DNA of 41,216 nucleotides from DAMCAP01 sp964369265 (lineage in GTDB: Bacteria > Bacillota > Clostridia > Oscillospirales > Ruminococcaceae). Shown here in pieces: positions 39,034-41,216 of the stretch. Numbering within the stretch: the first letter of the stretch is position 1; every line of letters begins with the position of its first letter. The DNA lies in assembly GCA_964369265.1 (NCBI GenBank), contig CAYJEV010000005.1, positions 1 to 41,216 on the forward strand. Direction: 5' to 3'. The notes under the pieces were generated by a model, which did not search any database, had not been told where the DNA came from, and worked only from the letters and a program-made list of their open reading frames with translations. A program made the translations under genes and the position numbers.

Positions 39034-41216
39034 ATGTCAACTATAGGTGGATTAAGTACAAGTACAACTAGNNNNNNNNNNNNNNNNNNNNNNNNNNNNN
39101 NNNNNNNNNNNNNNNNNNNNNNNNNNNNNNNNNNNNNNNNNNNNNNNNNNNNNNNNNNNNNNNNNNNNNNNACAACTGCAATGGGCGATAATGCCGATAT
39201 GGTGACAATAGTTGGCGGAATGAGCTCCTCTGCGCTTTCAATTCTTGGTGTTAAATCAACAGCATCTAACACAACAATGAGCTCAAACGGCAAGGTTTCT
39301 GATAGCTTACTATCAACAAAAGCTCCAGCAAGCGAGCTTAATTTAATTGAAGATAGAATGATAAAGATTACTTATGGTAGTAGCACATATAACATCGTTC
39401 TTGAGGCTGGGGATGAGTTTGACTTTTCAACAAAAGAAGGCGTTGTTGCTGCAATAAACAAACAAATGTCAGAAATTGACCTTTCTTTAGAAGATACTAA
39501 GCTATCTGATGTTGTTAAGGTTGAAATGAGGGGCGACAAGGTTGCTTTTGTTAACACAGATAAGCATGGTAATAAACTAGAGCTTGCTGGCGGAACTCAC
39601 GATATACTTCAAAGTCTTGGCTATTTAGAAGAAGGCGAAACTTCCATGACAGAGGATGAAAGAAAAATTACAACTGATGGCTTGGTTGCAACAAACGATA
39701 TCAAGCTAACTGAAGAAGTTACTCTTCAAGGCAAGCTAAGCGAAGCTTCCTTGACATTTACTTATAACGGCGAGGCGAAAACAATTAACCTTGAGGAATA
39801 TACCGACACAACAACTAATGAAGAGATTAGAGCTGATATTCAAGATAAGCTAAACAAGGAGTTTGGTTCTGGCAGAATTGAAGTTAGTATGGCTGCTGAT
39901 GGCTCTATGTCCTTTAAAACTACACTACCAAATACAGGCGGAACAGAAGACTTCAGTTCAACACTTGCTTTAACAAGTGCTTCTTTTGGTGTGCTTGGTA
40001 GCAATGGAATTTTAGGAGTTGAGAAAGGCGAATCTAACAGACTAAACATGTCTGCTAGTCTTTCAGAGGCTGGATTTGAAAGAACAACTGCTATTGATGA
40101 ATCAGAAGATCTAATAATCAAGAATGGCGATAAGGAACTGAACCTTAGCGATCTTGATTTAACTTGGGATAGTAGTGTAAGCGAGATAGTAAAGGCTATA
40201 AATGAGTCAGATTTAGGTGTTACAGTTAACTATCAAGAAGTTACAGATAGATTTATTATAACTTCTAATGAGCCTGGTGCTAGTGGTAACATTGAGCTTA
40301 CAGGAAATGTTGCTGATGTAATGTTTGGTGTTGAAGGCACTGATTATGAAGTAAAACAAGGCAATGATGCAGTATTTAGTGTTAAATTTGAAGCGACAGG
40401 CGAAGTTGTTGAGATGACTCGCTCAAGCAACACTGTTAACCTTGATGGCATGACTGTTAGTTTAAATGAGGCTTTTGGATATGAAGGCGACACTCTCGCA
40501 ACTGACACAGAGGCTATTAAGTTCAATTCCACTATCAACACAGAAGATGCAACAGAAACTGTTAAGACAATGATAGAGGATTATAATAAGCTAATCGAAG
40601 AAATTAACTCTCTTGTTAGCGAGAAGCCAGATAGAGATTATGCTCCTTTAACTGATGCAATGAAGAAAGATATGTCTGAATCTCAAATTGAGCTTTGGGA
40701 AGAAGAAGCTAAGAAGGGCTTGCTATTTAACGATTCAGATATTAATGCATTAGCTGATGATTTAAGATTTATTATTCCGAGCTCCATGAGAGAGCAGTTT
40801 GAGGATATGGGAATAACTGTATCAACTGACTATAAGGATAATGGTAAACTAACTTTTGACGAAACTAAGTTTGCTGCTGCTCTTGCGGAAGACCCAGATG
40901 CAGTTAGAAATGCATTTACTGCTAGTGGAACAGAAGACGGCGAAGCTGGCCTAATGGTTAATATTAAGGAAGTAACAGATAAGTATGCTGGTATGACAGG
41001 AGCAGTTAAAGGCATATTAGTTGAGAGAGCTGGATCTCAATATGCGCCAACTAGCGTTATCCAAAACTCACTTCAAAATTCAATCGATGATATTGATGAT
41101 TATATTGTAACTCTGCAAGATAAATTGGAAATGGAGCAGGATAGATATATCCAACAATTCACAGCGCTTGAAACTTTGATTTCTGAAATGAACTCGCAAA
41201 GCAGCTACTTAAGCTC
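39034..41216 (+). CDS. fliD: Flagellar filament cap protein FliD, interrupted by an assembly gap and by the window end
   Basis: It starts at ATG 39034 (MSTIGGLSTSTTS) behind AATGGAGATAATT. One hundred N follow (39072-39171), then the same frame continues open to the last base. As drawn, about 727 codons are present. The late part has the FliD_C signature: TVKTMIEDYNKLIEEINSL, GLLFNDSDINALADDLR, VSTDYKDNGKLTFDETKFAAAL and the C-terminal coiled coil LEMEQDRYIQQFTALETLISEMNSQ, so only a few residues are missing at the 3' end. FliD caps the filament and directs flagellin folding. The gap falls in the N-terminal D0 region, and its true size is unknown. Confidence 0.93.
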   Translation, partial: MSTIGGLSTSTTXXXXXXXXXXXXXXXXXXXXXXXXXXXXXXXXXXTTAMGDNADMVTIVGGMSSSALSILGVKSTASNTTMSSNGKVSDSLLSTKAPASELNLIEDRMIKITYGSSTYNIVLEAGDEFDFSTKEGVVAAINKQMSEIDLSLEDTKLSDVVKVEMRGDKVAFVNTDKHGNKLELAGGTHDILQSLGYLEEGETSMTEDERKITTDGLVATNDIKLTEEVTLQGKLSEASLTFTYNGEAKTINLEEYTDTTTNEEIRADIQDKLNKEFGSGRIEVSMAADGSMSFKTTLPNTGGTEDFSSTLALTSASFGVLGSNGILGVEKGESNRLNMSASLSEAGFERTTAIDESEDLIIKNGDKELNLSDLDLTWDSSVSEIVKAINESDLGVTVNYQEVTDRFIITSNEPGASGNIELTGNVADVMFGVEGTDYEVKQGNDAVFSVKFEATGEVVEMTRSSNTVNLDGMTVSLNEAFGYEGDTLATDTEAIKFNSTINTEDATETVKTMIEDYNKLIEEINSLVSEKPDRDYAPLTDAMKKDMSESQIELWEEEAKKGLLFNDSDINALADDLRFIIPSSMREQFEDMGITVSTDYKDNGKLTFDETKFAAALAEDPDAVRNAFTASGTEDGEAGLMVNIKEVTDKYAGMTGAVKGILVERAGSQYAPTSVIQNSLQNSIDDIDDYIVTLQDKLEMEQDRYIQQFTALETLISEMNSQSSYLS
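39072..39171. other. Assembly gap of 100 N inside fliD
   Basis: Exactly 100 unknown bases, the conventional filler for a scaffold gap of unestimated length. The reading frame on either side happens to be in register with 100, which does not prove the length. Confidence 0.98.

Noticed and set aside
39034..41216. fliD as a pseudogene because of its interruption
   Set aside because: The interruption is a run of N, both flanks encode FliD in the same frame, and the missing 3' end is due to the window edge.

Overview
The window is AT-rich, Clostridia-like DNA, most plausibly from a spore-forming, motile member of the Lachnospirales or a relative. The support is Firmicutes-type flagellar parts (FliY, FlbD/SwrD, a TIGR02530-like operon protein, a FlhB-C-like FlhX), CheC/CheD/CheV adaptation proteins, and three sporulation or germination genes (yunB, cwlJ, gerQ). 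A run of exactly 100 N inside fliD marks a scaffold gap, so this is a draft or metagenome assembly. Taxonomy is an inference from gene content. I see no CRISPR array, tRNA, rRNA or insertion sequence. No stretch over 300 bases lacks a gene.

Layout. 1-4842 is a mixed housekeeping and sporulation region: a partial RluA-type pseudouridine synthase (-), RadC (+), glycerol kinase (-), a small membrane protein (-), YunB (+), then a GerQ/CwlJ pair (-). 4998-6535 holds an HD-GYP protein (+) and an unknown membrane protein (-) that share a bidirectional terminator. 6727-10755 is a minus-strand chemotaxis operon, cheA-cheW-cheR-cheB, whose CheB has no receiver domain. 10959-12672 is a plus-strand pair, a YlqG/FliK-like protein and FlhX, followed by a strong terminator. 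12779-13459 is a minus-strand PilZ-like gene.

From a near-consensus sigma-A promoter at 13621-13649 a co-directional, tightly packed gene block of about 25 kb runs to a terminator at 38910-38943. The order is flgB-fliE-fliF-fliG-fliH-fliI-fliJ-fliK-flgD-TIGR02530-flgE-flbD-motA-motB-fliM-cheY-flgC-fliY-fliO-fliP-fliQ-fliR-flhB-flhA-sigma28-flgF-flgG-cheC-cheD-cheV-parA-comFB. It encodes the MS and C rings, rod, hook, export gate and ATPase, stator, the late flagellar sigma factor, and the phosphatase/deamidase/coupling part of chemotaxis. fliD follows, behind its own sigma-28-like promoter that overlaps the operon terminator, so the sigma factor made by the operon would drive the filament-cap gene.

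Unusual points. flgC has moved from its usual place after flgB to a site between cheY and fliY. No fliL lies between motB and fliM, and no flhF/flhG lies between flhA and the sigma factor. The operon ends in a Soj-type ParA ATPase paired with a ComFB-domain protein whose N-terminus looks like the ParA-stimulating peptide of Spo0J/ParB. With the HD-GYP and PilZ-like proteins this suggests a cyclic-di-nucleotide-linked, ParA-driven positioning module for flagella or chemosensory arrays. That module is the best candidate here for an undescribed system.
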